5,995 bases of DNA from Nanobdellota archaeon (GTDB lineage: Archaea; Nanobdellota; Nanobdellia; SCGC-AAA011-G17; GW2011-AR17): contig JASEIA010000087.1 of NCBI GenBank assembly GCA_030018575.1, positions 1 through 5,995 on the forward strand. Direction: 5' to 3'. Made by a program: the position numbers and the translations under genes. The notes under the pieces are model-generated. The model was not told the origin of the DNA. It did no database searches and worked only from the letters and a program-made list of their open reading frames with translations. Each line of letters opens with the position of its first letter. Position 1 is the first letter of the stretch. Positions 1 to 4,512 of the stretch are shown piece by piece.

Positions 1-126
1 CTTCACCTTCCCCTCAGCTATCTTCTCTATCCCGAACTCTGTTTCCCTGTCAGGAACCATGACTAGCGCTTTCCATCCTATCTTTTTTGCAAAAGCCACC
101 TTCAGCCCGCGGCGCCTGTTAAGGAG
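1..126. repeat. Left direct repeat flanking the HEPN-MNT pair
   Basis: Bases 1-126 align without gaps to 1249-1374 in the same orientation. By hand count there are 26 mismatches, or about 79% identity. The similarity fades at about 127-135, close to the promoter palindromes of the HEPN gene. Its left end may lie outside the window. Confidence 0.8.
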
Positions 127-132
127 TACATC
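1..132 (-). pseudogene. ParB/Srx-like domain fragment, copy A (N-terminus missing, 3' end off-window)
   Basis: Reading leftward from 132 there is an open frame of 44 codons running off the window edge. It starts directly after an in-frame TGA (133-135) and has no start codon in the expected place. It reads V-L-L-N-R-R-R-G-L-K-V-A-F, then a K-I-G-W-K-A-L-V-M-V-P-D-R-E stretch and F-G-I-E-K. Copy B at 1234-1422 has the same protein with L-L-D-G-H-R-R-L in place of L-L-N-R-R-R-G-L. That D-G-H-R-R pattern suggests a ParB/sulfiredoxin-like fold, where D-G-H-x-R is a typical core motif. In copy A the motif has decayed through single-base changes. The fragment is probably the 5'-truncated remnant of a gene continuing left of the window; its function is unknown. 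Confidence that it derives from a real gene is good because codon phase is kept against copy B. The family name is tentative. Confidence 0.5.
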
Positions 133-136
133 TCAT

Positions 137-151
137 GTTACTCGGAGTAAC
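137..151. promoter_or_regulatory. Perfect operator-like palindrome GTTACTC-G-GAGTAAC
   Basis: Two 7-bp arms form a perfect inverted repeat around one central base (144). The palindrome lies just upstream of the TATA-like box of the HEPN-MNT pair. The same half-site recurs on the other side of that box (168-190), with the two palindrome centres 40 bp apart. Such placement is typical of a dimeric repressor, and toxin-antitoxin-like modules are often autoregulated. No DNA-binding domain is obvious in either downstream protein, so the binding protein is unknown. Confidence 0.65.
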
Positions 152-158
152 CAAAAGC

Positions 159-166
159 TTTAAATA
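159..166 (+). promoter_or_regulatory. TATA-like box for the HEPN-MNT operon
   Basis: TTTAAATA is a good match to an archaeal TATA element. Its centre is about 28 bp from the ATG at 191, so transcription would start at or within a few bases of the start codon. No purine-rich ribosome binding site precedes the ATG, which supports a leaderless message. A BRE-like A-rich stretch (AAAAG, 153-157) lies just upstream. Confidence 0.6.
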
Positions 167-167
167 T

Positions 168-190
168 GAGTAATTGGTTACTCTAAGTAA
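168..190. promoter_or_regulatory. Second operator-like cluster overlapping the transcription start
   Basis: GAGTAA (168-173) and TTACTC (178-183) form a perfect 6-bp inverted repeat around TTGG. GTTACTC (177-183) with AAGTAA (185-190) forms a second, imperfect copy of the palindrome at 137-151. A protein bound here would cover the region between the TATA-like box and the start codon and should block initiation. Confidence 0.6.
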
Positions 191-559
191 ATGGGTGAAG
201 AAACAGTACTCCGCGAAAATGCAGCTGACTTTTTGAAGCAGGCAGAAAGGGCAGAGGGTGACGGCTCTTTCAATCCGGCAGCCACCCTGTTTTTTAAGGC
301 AATGGCGGTTTTGGCTGATTTGCTTATTCTGCAGAAAGAGGGGTTTATCCCAAGCAATCACGCTGAAAGATTCAGGCTGCTTAAATCAAAGTATCCCGAG
401 CTATACAGGATTCTGGACAGGGATTTCCCCCTGTACCAGAACAGCTACAGCCTTAAAATCTCGAAGAAAACATTGGAGGTCCTCAAGAAAGATGCGAAAA
501 GGGTTGCTGAGATTGCGGGATTTAAGCCCAACAGCCAAGCAGTTTGCCTCAAAGCATAA
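191..559 (+). CDS. HEPN-domain protein, putative toxin partner of the MNT nucleotidyltransferase
   Basis: This 122-residue, mostly helical protein has the layout of small archaeal HEPN proteins. An N-terminal helix (about 9-25) is followed by F-N-P-A-A-T-L-F-F-K-A (27-37), a leucine-rich second helix, Y-P-E-L-Y-R-I-L-D (68-76) and a Y-Q-N-S-Y segment (82-86). HEPN proteins paired with MNT nucleotidyltransferases are typically RNases, or their inactive relatives, and are neutralised by AMP transfer to a tyrosine near the catalytic motif. Here the usual R-x(4-6)-H motif is not visible. The nearest equivalent is R77-x4-Y82-x3-Y86, so the His seems replaced and catalysis is uncertain. The ATG at 191 is chosen because the TATA-like box fits a leaderless start there. 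The last ~11 residues overlap the next gene in another frame and look non-conserved. It is the first gene of a two-gene operon. Confidence 0.7.
   Translation: MGEETVLRENAADFLKQAERAEGDGSFNPAATLFFKAMAVLADLLILQKEGFIPSNHAERFRLLKSKYPELYRILDRDFPLYQNSYSLKISKKTLEVLKKDAKRVAEIAGFKPNSQAVCLKA
475..480 (+). promoter_or_regulatory. Ribosome binding site GGAGGT deciding the MNT start
   Basis: GGAGGT is a full Shine-Dalgarno match lying 11 nt before the ATG at 492, inside the HEPN coding region. It favours 492 over the longer open frame reaching back to 258, whose extra residues are only a shadow of the HEPN gene. Confidence 0.65.
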
Positions 560-1091
560 GGATGTATGGGACATTGCTGTTTACGGCTCGTTTGCGAGGG
601 GAAATGAGCTTGCGAGAGACATAGACATTGCAGTAATCTTAAAGAACGAAACCGGCGCAGAGCGCAGGCTTTCCATTGCCCATGAGCTTAAGGAAGCATT
701 TGAGCCCCAACTCCAGCCGTTTCAGCCCGAGGTAAGGGCTGTAACAATAGGCGATTTTGTAGACACAAACTTTCTTGCAAGGCAGGGAATACTTGCAGAA
801 GGTTGCTTGCTTCTCAGAAAAACACAACTGTCAGGCCTGCTCGGCTTTAAATCGTATGTATTTATTAAATATTCGCTGAAAGGGCTTACATATTCCCAAA
901 AGAAGATGCTCTATTACGCCCTTCATGGAAGGAGAGGCATGGCAGGCATTTTAAAGAGCATTGGCGGGGAAAGCGTAAGCAGGGAATTATTGCGGGTTCC
1001 GGTTGGCGCAAGTTCTCAAATAGAGCATCTTTTTAGCTCCCATAAGATAAGTTTTACCATGGAATTTGTGATGAGCTATAAGAAAAGATAA
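492..1091 (+). CDS. Minimal nucleotidyltransferase (MNT, pol-beta superfamily), putative antitoxin of the HEPN protein
   Basis: This 199-residue protein has the hallmark of the pol-beta-like minimal nucleotidyltransferases: V-Y-G-S-F-A-R-G at 30-37, then D43-I-D45. This is the G-S-x(9)-D-x-D pattern that binds metal and nucleotide. A possible third acidic residue is E80 (P-E-V-R-A-V), and G-I-L-A-E-G (99-104) closes the MNT fold. The C-terminal half (about 115-199) is a separate small domain, with Y-S-L-K-G-L-T-Y-S, Y-A-L-H-G-R-R-G and a V-P-V-G turn. I recognise that domain as common in archaeal MNT proteins but know no assigned role for it. By analogy with HepT/MntA it probably transfers AMP to its HEPN partner. 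It overlaps the HEPN gene by 68 nt in a different frame and has its own ribosome binding site. A long overlap could also mean an old fusion split by a frameshift. The domain assignment is strong; the antitoxin role is inferred from the pairing. Confidence 0.82.
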   Translation: MRKGLLRLRDLSPTAKQFASKHKDVWDIAVYGSFARGNELARDIDIAVILKNETGAERRLSIAHELKEAFEPQLQPFQPEVRAVTIGDFVDTNFLARQGILAEGCLLLRKTQLSGLLGFKSYVFIKYSLKGLTYSQKKMLYYALHGRRGMAGILKSIGGESVSRELLRVPVGASSQIEHLFSSHKISFTMEFVMSYKKR

Positions 1092-1098
1092 TATAGTG

Positions 1099-1209
1099 GG
1101 TTGAGTTGATTGTGGAACTTTGGATAGGCTACTTGCGGGATATTGACGACTCAACCTGCTATCAGCAAGTTGATTCTATTTGTTCCAGAATCTAATCAAC
1201 TTGCTATAG
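1099..1209. repeat. Cluster of short inverted repeats built on TCAACYTGC
   Basis: The unit occurs three times in alternating orientation: TCAACCTGC (1151-1159), GCAAGTTGA (1165-1173) and TCAACTTGC (1196-1204). GCAAGTTGATT (1165-1175) and AATCAACTTGC (1194-1204) make a perfect 11-bp stem with an 18-nt loop. The nearer pair makes an alternative 9-of-10 stem. GGTTGAGT (1099-1106) is also inverted against ACTCAACC (1149-1156). The cluster begins 8 bp after the MNT stop codon. It could be a 3'-end hairpin region, operator sites, or debris of a repeat element. There is no long T-run typical of a terminator. Confidence 0.6.
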
Positions 1210-1248
1210 TATGGCCAATTCTGCTGCTGCCTTTCAGGAGAACCTCTC

Positions 1249-1374
1249 CTTTATCTTTCCCCTTGCCATCTTCTCTATCCCGAACTGGATTTCCCTGTCA
1301 GGAATCATCAAAAGCGCTTTCCATCCAATCTTCCTGTCAAAAGCCACTTTCAGCCTGCGATGCCCGTCAAGAAG
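1249..1374. repeat. Right direct repeat flanking the HEPN-MNT pair
   Basis: Ungapped partner of bases 1-126, about 79% identical and in the same orientation. It places the HEPN-MNT genes and their regulatory region in a 1122-bp interval between two copies of the same gene fragment. This could come from tandem duplication, or from insertion next to or recombination with a related copy. Confidence 0.8.
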
Positions 1375-1387
1375 AATGTTATACTTA

Positions 1388-1402
1388 TGCTGCCTTGATA
1401 TT
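1388..1402. repeat. 15-bp exact repeat, copy 1
   Basis: TGCTGCCTTGATATT occurs here and again at 1557-1571, inside the C-terminal codons of the adjacent dCTP-deaminase-like gene (Y-Q-G-S-T). Exact identity of 15 bp at this distance is unlikely by chance and suggests a small duplication or recombination at the 3' end of the operon. Confidence 0.5.
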
Positions 1403-1425
1403 GCATTACTGTTTAATAAAACTTA

Positions 1426-1505
1426 GAGCCTATCCCATTAGGCTGGTAGTGAAAAACATGCTTCCTTGTCGGGATTTGCACCGAGATACCTAATGAGATA
1501 GGCTC
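1426..1505. mobile_element. 80-bp MITE-like element with 17-bp terminal inverted repeats
   Basis: The ends are GAGCCTATCCCATTAGG (1426-1442) and CCTAATGAGATAGGCTC (1489-1505), inverted repeats with a single mismatch. TTA flanks the element on both sides (1423-1425 and 1506-1508), giving a 3-bp target duplication. The element has only 46 bp between the repeats, so it is non-autonomous. GAG-type ends and a T-N-A duplication fit the IS1031-like part of the IS5 family, but no transposase is present to confirm this. On insertion it entered the last codons of the minus-strand dCTP-deaminase-like gene. The long inverted repeats could also fold in the transcript as a hairpin ending the operon. Confidence 0.8.
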
Positions 1506-2034
1506 TTAATCTTTGGGCTTTGAAATCTTTATGTGCTTCAGAAGCTCTTGGTCCTGTGCTGCCTTGATATTTCCCTTTGTATAGCTCAATTTTTCCTTTA
1601 GGCACCCAAAATGAAACTTGCCCGATAAGCATTCGGGGATATATTCTTATTGGCAAAGTTGCGTATAATTGAAAAGTAACATTCCCTATTGAGCCAATAT
1701 CTATCAAATCAGCAGTTACATGAACAAACAAGCCCAATCTTGCAATGCTGGATTTTGCATGGATTATTGGGACAAATTTTGTGCTCCCTATTTTCTCAAA
1801 ACTATGCCCTAATATGAAATCTCTTGATTTAAGTTTTAGCCCGGTTTTGGGTATCTTTTTAATTTTGTACTTGTTTTCCTTAGCTGGATCCAGCACTTTC
1901 TCCAAATATACTAAATAATCATCGCCAAGAGTTAAGTCATAGGAATTGGTGGTTATTCTTTTGCTGTTAAATGGCGAAATAATAATATTCTTTTTCTTAA
2001 CCTGCTTTTTTATTTCTACTCCGGTTAATATCAT
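1438..2034 (-). CDS. dCTP deaminase/dUTPase-family protein, second paralogue, probably altered active site
   Basis: This 198-residue protein of the trimeric dCTP deaminase/dUTPase superfamily acts on, or derives from enzymes acting on, pyrimidine deoxynucleotides in the cytosol. Family signatures seen are N-S-Y-D-L-T-L-G (30-37), K-S-S-I-A-R-L-G-L (94-102), I-D-I-G-S-I-G (111-117), I-G-Q-V-S-F (137-142) and Y-Q-G-S-T-G-P-R-A-S (156-165). Two key positions differ from active dCTP deaminases: the Arg of R-S-S is K94, and the catalytic Glu is Q122. It may thus be inactive alone, act as a partner subunit, or bind nucleotide. It overlaps the upstream paralogue by four bases (ATGA) and has a strong ribosome binding site. 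Both begin M-I-L-T-G-x-E-I, showing tandem duplication. Residues 177-198 and the stop codon are encoded by the inserted MITE. Removing the element and one TTA gives an ancestral ending S-F-I-K-Q five residues after L176. Start is certain; activity is not. Confidence 0.8.
   Translation of the reverse strand: MILTGVEIKKQVKKKNIIISPFNSKRITTNSYDLTLGDDYLVYLEKVLDPAKENKYKIKKIPKTGLKLKSRDFILGHSFEKIGSTKFVPIIHAKSSIARLGLFVHVTADLIDIGSIGNVTFQLYATLPIRIYPRMLIGQVSFWVPKGKIELYKGKYQGSTGPRASEAHKDFKAQRLRAYLIRYLGANPDKEACFSLPA
1557..1571. repeat. 15-bp exact repeat, copy 2
   Basis: Partner of 1388-1402, lying in the codons for Y-Q-G-S of the second dCTP-deaminase-like gene. The two copies bracket the MITE. Confidence 0.5.
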
Positions 2035-2534
2035 CTATTCCTCCTTAACTTGGATACTTTTGGCTTGTTGTAGCTGCTATACCCTTTAGTATATAAATTA
2101 ATATCGCCTTTATTATCCCAGAAAGAAATTTGCCCGATAATCATATTGGGGTATATCCTAAAATGCTTTGCGGAAACAAGTTCAAGCGTCCATCTGTGGA
2201 CTGAGCCAGTATGGCCTAAATTAGCCGAAATTTGCAAAAAAAGCCCTAGACGCCCAAGGGAACTCCTGCCGATTAATGACATTGTATATTTTCTACTGCC
2301 CAAAATTTCGTAAGTTCCTGCAAGATATGCTTTGGAAGGCTTTAAAATGTACCCCTTTTCCGGAATTTTAATCTTTTTGGCAGTTTTAATCCCTTTTGTA
2401 ACATCAAAAACAACCAGCTCATTGCCTAATCGATAATTATAACTATTTGGATTCACCTGTTTTTGATAAAAAGGTTTTATAATTATATTACCTCTTTTCA
2501 CTTCCCGAGCAATTTCGTTGCCTGTTAAGATCAT
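2031..2534 (-). CDS. dCTP deaminase/dUTPase-family protein, first paralogue
   Basis: This 167-residue protein has the dCTP deaminase/dUTPase fold. It keeps G-R-S-S-L-G-R-L-G-L (89-98), with the R-S-S-x-x-R residues that line the active site in dCTP deaminases. It also keeps T-L-E-L (116-119), where E118 matches the catalytic Glu, and I-G-Q-I-S-F (133-138). However, the usual S-x-D-L-x-L-G is S-Y-N-Y-R-L-G (31-37), and the I-D-x-G-x-x-G loop is L-G-H-T-G (106-110), so the conserved Asp is lost there. These lost positions are the ones kept in the downstream paralogue. It may deaminate dCTP or a related nucleotide, or hydrolyse one, alone or as a mixed trimer. It follows the methyltransferase gene by 8 bp and overlaps the next gene by four bases. 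No good ribosome binding site precedes the ATG, so translational coupling is likely. Confidence 0.78.
   Translation of the reverse strand: MILTGNEIAREVKRGNIIIKPFYQKQVNPNSYNYRLGNELVVFDVTKGIKTAKKIKIPEKGYILKPSKAYLAGTYEILGSRKYTMSLIGRSSLGRLGLFLQISANLGHTGSVHRWTLELVSAKHFRIYPNMIIGQISFWDNKGDINLYTKGYSSYNKPKVSKLRRNR
2040..2046 (-). promoter_or_regulatory. Ribosome binding site AAGGAGG of the second dCTP-deaminase-like gene
   Basis: On the minus strand AAGGAGG lies 5 nt before the ATG at 2034, within the last codons of the upstream paralogue. It is the strongest such site in the operon. It shows that genes inside operons in this organism use Shine-Dalgarno initiation, unlike the leaderless HEPN gene. 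Confidence 0.75.
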
Positions 2535-2542
2535 TTTATCTT

Positions 2543-3361
2543 TTAAAACAATTCTACATACCTGTTTGGATAAACATTTGAGCGGTATCGAAGCACTAAA
2601 ACACTATAGCCCTGGTAGGGCCTAAGCTTGTTTGACATTATTTTAATTTTATATAATCTCTGAAACATGGCATTGTACAGCCTTTTATCAGATATATTCC
2701 TTAACTTGCAGACCCTTTTGATAGTGCTATGGCAATAGTGTTTTATTTCCTCCTTAGTTTCTTTTAATAGATTGTTTCTTTCTTCAAATAGTATCTCAAG
2801 GCCCTGGTAAGTTTTCATTATGTTCTTATAAGACTCAATAGTGGGCTGAATTCCAAACACTTTTTTAAATTCCAGAATTAACTTTTTGGGAATTCTTGAT
2901 TTAATATAGAAAGGTGATGCCAGGATTATACCTCCTTCTTTTAATAAGCTTATGCATTTGTTAAGCATACGCTCAGGCTCGGGAAAAAATCTAAGCGCTG
3001 CCCCTATGATTATATGTGAAAATTTTTGGGAAGACTTAAACTGATATCCATCCTTAATGAAATAGCTTATTCTGGTATTCGGCGCATATGCCTTTTTATT
3101 ATATACCGCAGCCTTGACAGAGCTTTTTGAAATGTCAAATGCCTTCCCTCTGCATCCAGTTAAAATTGCAAGCTCTCTTGATGAAAAACCGGTACTGCAT
3201 GCAATCTCCAGAATGTTGGAATTTTTATCCATCTTGGAGAAAATAGCCCATTTTGAAAGAGTAGTATGGGCTCCCGGAAGGACATTCCATTGATTTATAA
3301 ACCCTACAAAATCAGTATAAGGCATCCCATTAATTTCTTTTGCTGAATGAATACCTTTCAT
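2543..3361 (-). CDS. Class I SAM-dependent methyltransferase-like protein, substrate unknown
   Basis: This 272-residue protein has a Rossmann-type SAM-binding domain. Motif I is L-E-I-A-C-S-T-G-F-S-S-R-E-L-A (51-65), the motif II acidic residue is D77 in F-D-I-S, and the post-motif region is H-I-I-I-G-A-A-L-R-F-F (116-126). L-K-E-G-G-I-I-L-A-S-P-F (140-151) follows. A leading segment (about 22-38, N-Q-W-N-V-L-P-G-A-H-T-T) probably forms a lid over the substrate. The C-terminal ~120 residues are basic and lysine-rich. Family members methylate small molecules, but the same fold can transfer the 3-amino-3-carboxypropyl group of SAM, as MccD does in microcin C synthesis. The adjacent PLP decarboxylase and MccF-like genes make that alternative worth considering. 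It starts 10 bp after the MccF-like gene and ends 8 bp before the first dCTP-deaminase-like gene. There are no membrane segments. Fold is certain; reaction unknown. Confidence 0.8.
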   Translation of the reverse strand: MKGIHSAKEINGMPYTDFVGFINQWNVLPGAHTTLSKWAIFSKMDKNSNILEIACSTGFSSRELAILTGCRGKAFDISKSSVKAAVYNKKAYAPNTRISYFIKDGYQFKSSQKFSHIIIGAALRFFPEPERMLNKCISLLKEGGIILASPFYIKSRIPKKLILEFKKVFGIQPTIESYKNIMKTYQGLEILFEERNNLLKETKEEIKHYCHSTIKRVCKLRNISDKRLYNAMFQRLYKIKIMSNKLRPYQGYSVLVLRYRSNVYPNRYVELF

Positions 3362-3371
3362 TGTAAGCCTG

Positions 3372-4466
3372 TTATTTAACTGCAGATTCTTCTATTCTAA
3401 TTGCTTTTTTATCAGCATCCAGCCGCATTTTAATGCCATATGGCAATGTAATCATCGGGCAGGTATGCCCAAAATTCAGATGGGTTGCAATTATTAAATC
3501 TCTCCGGTCATACTCTTTTGCCACCTTTACTAATGCGGCATCGTATTCTGAAAATTTAGCCATGTGCTTTCTTACTTTTTCATTATAGCCCGGGTCATTA
3601 AATTCAAAACTCCCCCCCGGTATTCCAAATATAATGCCTTTAATAGCCCCAAGAATGCCTTGGGCACCATAATTTCTGAGCCAATAGGTAAATAAATCAA
3701 CAGAAGGCATTAGCTCGGATGTCTCCAAAAATAGGATAGCCCCTTTCCATATTTTTTTAGTTGGCCATACATCTGTTTCTTTTAATATTTCCATGGTTTC
3801 CATACAACCGCCAATTAAATGCCCCTTTACATTGCCCTTGCCTTGAATGAATTTTATTTCATAAGGCTCCTGAAGCTTTCTTTTGATAGAATTTCCTTCT
3901 TTTGTCCAAGGCATAATATCAAGTGTCCAGCCGTCCCGGCAATTTTCAATCTTGCCTATTGGCTCCTGATAAAACAATGCCTTTTTAAAATAAAGGGATA
4001 AATAATCATGGATACCGCAGTTTTCTGCAAATCCAAAAAGGACAGTTGGTCCGTAGAAAGAGACCAGGCCGGCTTTTAGGCATAGGAAATTAATTACTGT
4101 CGTATCTGAGAACCCAATAAAGCTTTTTGGGTTTTGTTTAATAATTTTCAGGTGTTTAGGCTTAATATATCTTAATAACCTTATAGAATCCTCGCCTCCG
4201 ATTGTAGTAATGATAGCTTTTATCTTGGAATTTTGAAATGCCCACATAAGATCATTAAGCCTTTCTTCCGGGTGATTGTAAACCCAATTATCGCTCTTTA
4301 GGGCATTGGGCGTATTTATAACTTTTAGATTAAATGTTTTTTCTATTTGCTTTTTTCCTTGAAGGTATCTATCCATAAATTTATGGGCATATCCCCCTGA
4401 TGGGCTTATAAGCGAAACAGTATCTCCTGCACTTAATTTAAGTGGTTTTATAATCTTCAATGGCAT
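3372..4466 (-). CDS. MccF-like S66-family serine peptidase
   Basis: This 364-residue protein belongs to the S66 LD-carboxypeptidase/MccF family. The catalytic triad is visible: nucleophile S120 in F-I-G-F-S-D-T-T, E248 in L-F-L-E-T-S-E, and H334 in F-G-H-T-C-P-M. Family landmarks are L-S-A-G-D-T-V-S-L-I-S-P-S (11-23), T-I-G-G-E-D-S (88-94), F-Y-G-P (137-140) and L-I-G-G-C-M-E-T (217-224). W180 lies in the loop where MccF proteins carry a Trp that stacks on the nucleobase. This, with the length and F-Y-G-P, points to the MccF branch rather than the murein LdcA branch. MccF cleaves the bond between an aminoacyl or peptidyl group and the nucleotide of microcin C, giving self-immunity. The ATG at 4466 is chosen because the longer frame to 4529 starts at TTG and adds 21 residues before the domain, and a TATA-like box sits ~27 bp upstream. 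Exact substrate unknown. Confidence 0.85.
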   Translation of the reverse strand: MPLKIIKPLKLSAGDTVSLISPSGGYAHKFMDRYLQGKKQIEKTFNLKVINTPNALKSDNWVYNHPEERLNDLMWAFQNSKIKAIITTIGGEDSIRLLRYIKPKHLKIIKQNPKSFIGFSDTTVINFLCLKAGLVSFYGPTVLFGFAENCGIHDYLSLYFKKALFYQEPIGKIENCRDGWTLDIMPWTKEGNSIKRKLQEPYEIKFIQGKGNVKGHLIGGCMETMEILKETDVWPTKKIWKGAILFLETSELMPSVDLFTYWLRNYGAQGILGAIKGIIFGIPGGSFEFNDPGYNEKVRKHMAKFSEYDAALVKVAKEYDRRDLIIATHLNFGHTCPMITLPYGIKMRLDADKKAIRIEESAVK

Positions 4467-4488
4467 TATGCTAATATGGGCTAAAGTG

Positions 4489-4496
4489 CTTATAAA
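4489..4496 (-). promoter_or_regulatory. Possible internal TATA-like box before the MccF-like gene
   Basis: On the minus strand TTTATAAG is centred about 27 bp before the ATG at 4466, the spacing expected of a leaderless archaeal transcript. It lies in the only sizeable gap of the operon (46 bp). A separate promoter would let the peptidase be expressed independently of the upstream genes, as expected of a self-protection function. In AT-rich DNA such a match could be accidental. Confidence 0.4.
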
Positions 4497-4512
4497 CTTT
4501 ATTATTACAGAT

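Larger units (their letters stand above)
1234..1422 (-). pseudogene. ParB/Srx-like domain fragment, copy B (5'-truncated remnant)
   Basis: An open frame of 62 codons ends in TGA (1234-1236). It begins right after an in-frame TAA (1423-1425) formed by the target duplication of the MITE, and it has no ATG, GTG or TTG start. It encodes K-Y-N-I-L-L-D-G-H-R-R-L-K-V-A-F, then K-I-G-W-K-A-L-L-M-I-P-D-R-E and F-G-I-E-K-M. The L-L-D-G-H-R-R-L core and following helix resemble ParB/sulfiredoxin-like domains, in which D-G-H-x-R lies in the core. Conserved codon phase against copy A shows both derive from one protein family. The region before K-Y-N looks non-native: 1388-1402 repeats a piece of the neighbouring dCTP-deaminase-like gene. 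The gene is therefore probably a dead 3' fragment. Family name tentative. Confidence 0.5.

Noticed and set aside
1..126. Copy A as the C-terminus of histidyl-tRNA synthetase
   Set aside because: The G-L-K-V-A-F-A-K-K-I-G-W stretch looked like a HisRS anticodon domain at first. Copy B shows L-L-D-G-H-R-R-L in front, which fits a ParB/Srx-like domain better.
119..361. Minus-strand open frame of 80 codons across the promoter
   Set aside because: It runs through the palindromes and TATA-like box and opposite the HEPN gene, with no recognisable motif.
258..491. Upstream extension of the MNT reading frame to 258
   Set aside because: It fully overlaps the HEPN gene in another frame, has shadow-like composition (many W, C, R), and a good ribosome binding site places the start at 492.
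1099..1209. CRISPR array or tRNA gene in the repeat cluster
   Set aside because: Units are 9-11 bp in alternating orientation with irregular spacing, and no cloverleaf or regular spacers can be drawn.
1143..1493. Plus-strand open frame of 116 codons, and another at 1211-1426
   Set aside because: Both lie opposite the ParB-like remnant and the MITE. Their serine/proline/leucine-rich translations are typical of antisense shadows.
3372..4466. Murein LD-carboxypeptidase (LdcA) as the function of the S66 peptidase
   Set aside because: Archaea lack murein, and the length, F-Y-G-P and W180 loop point to the MccF branch. No signal peptide is visible.
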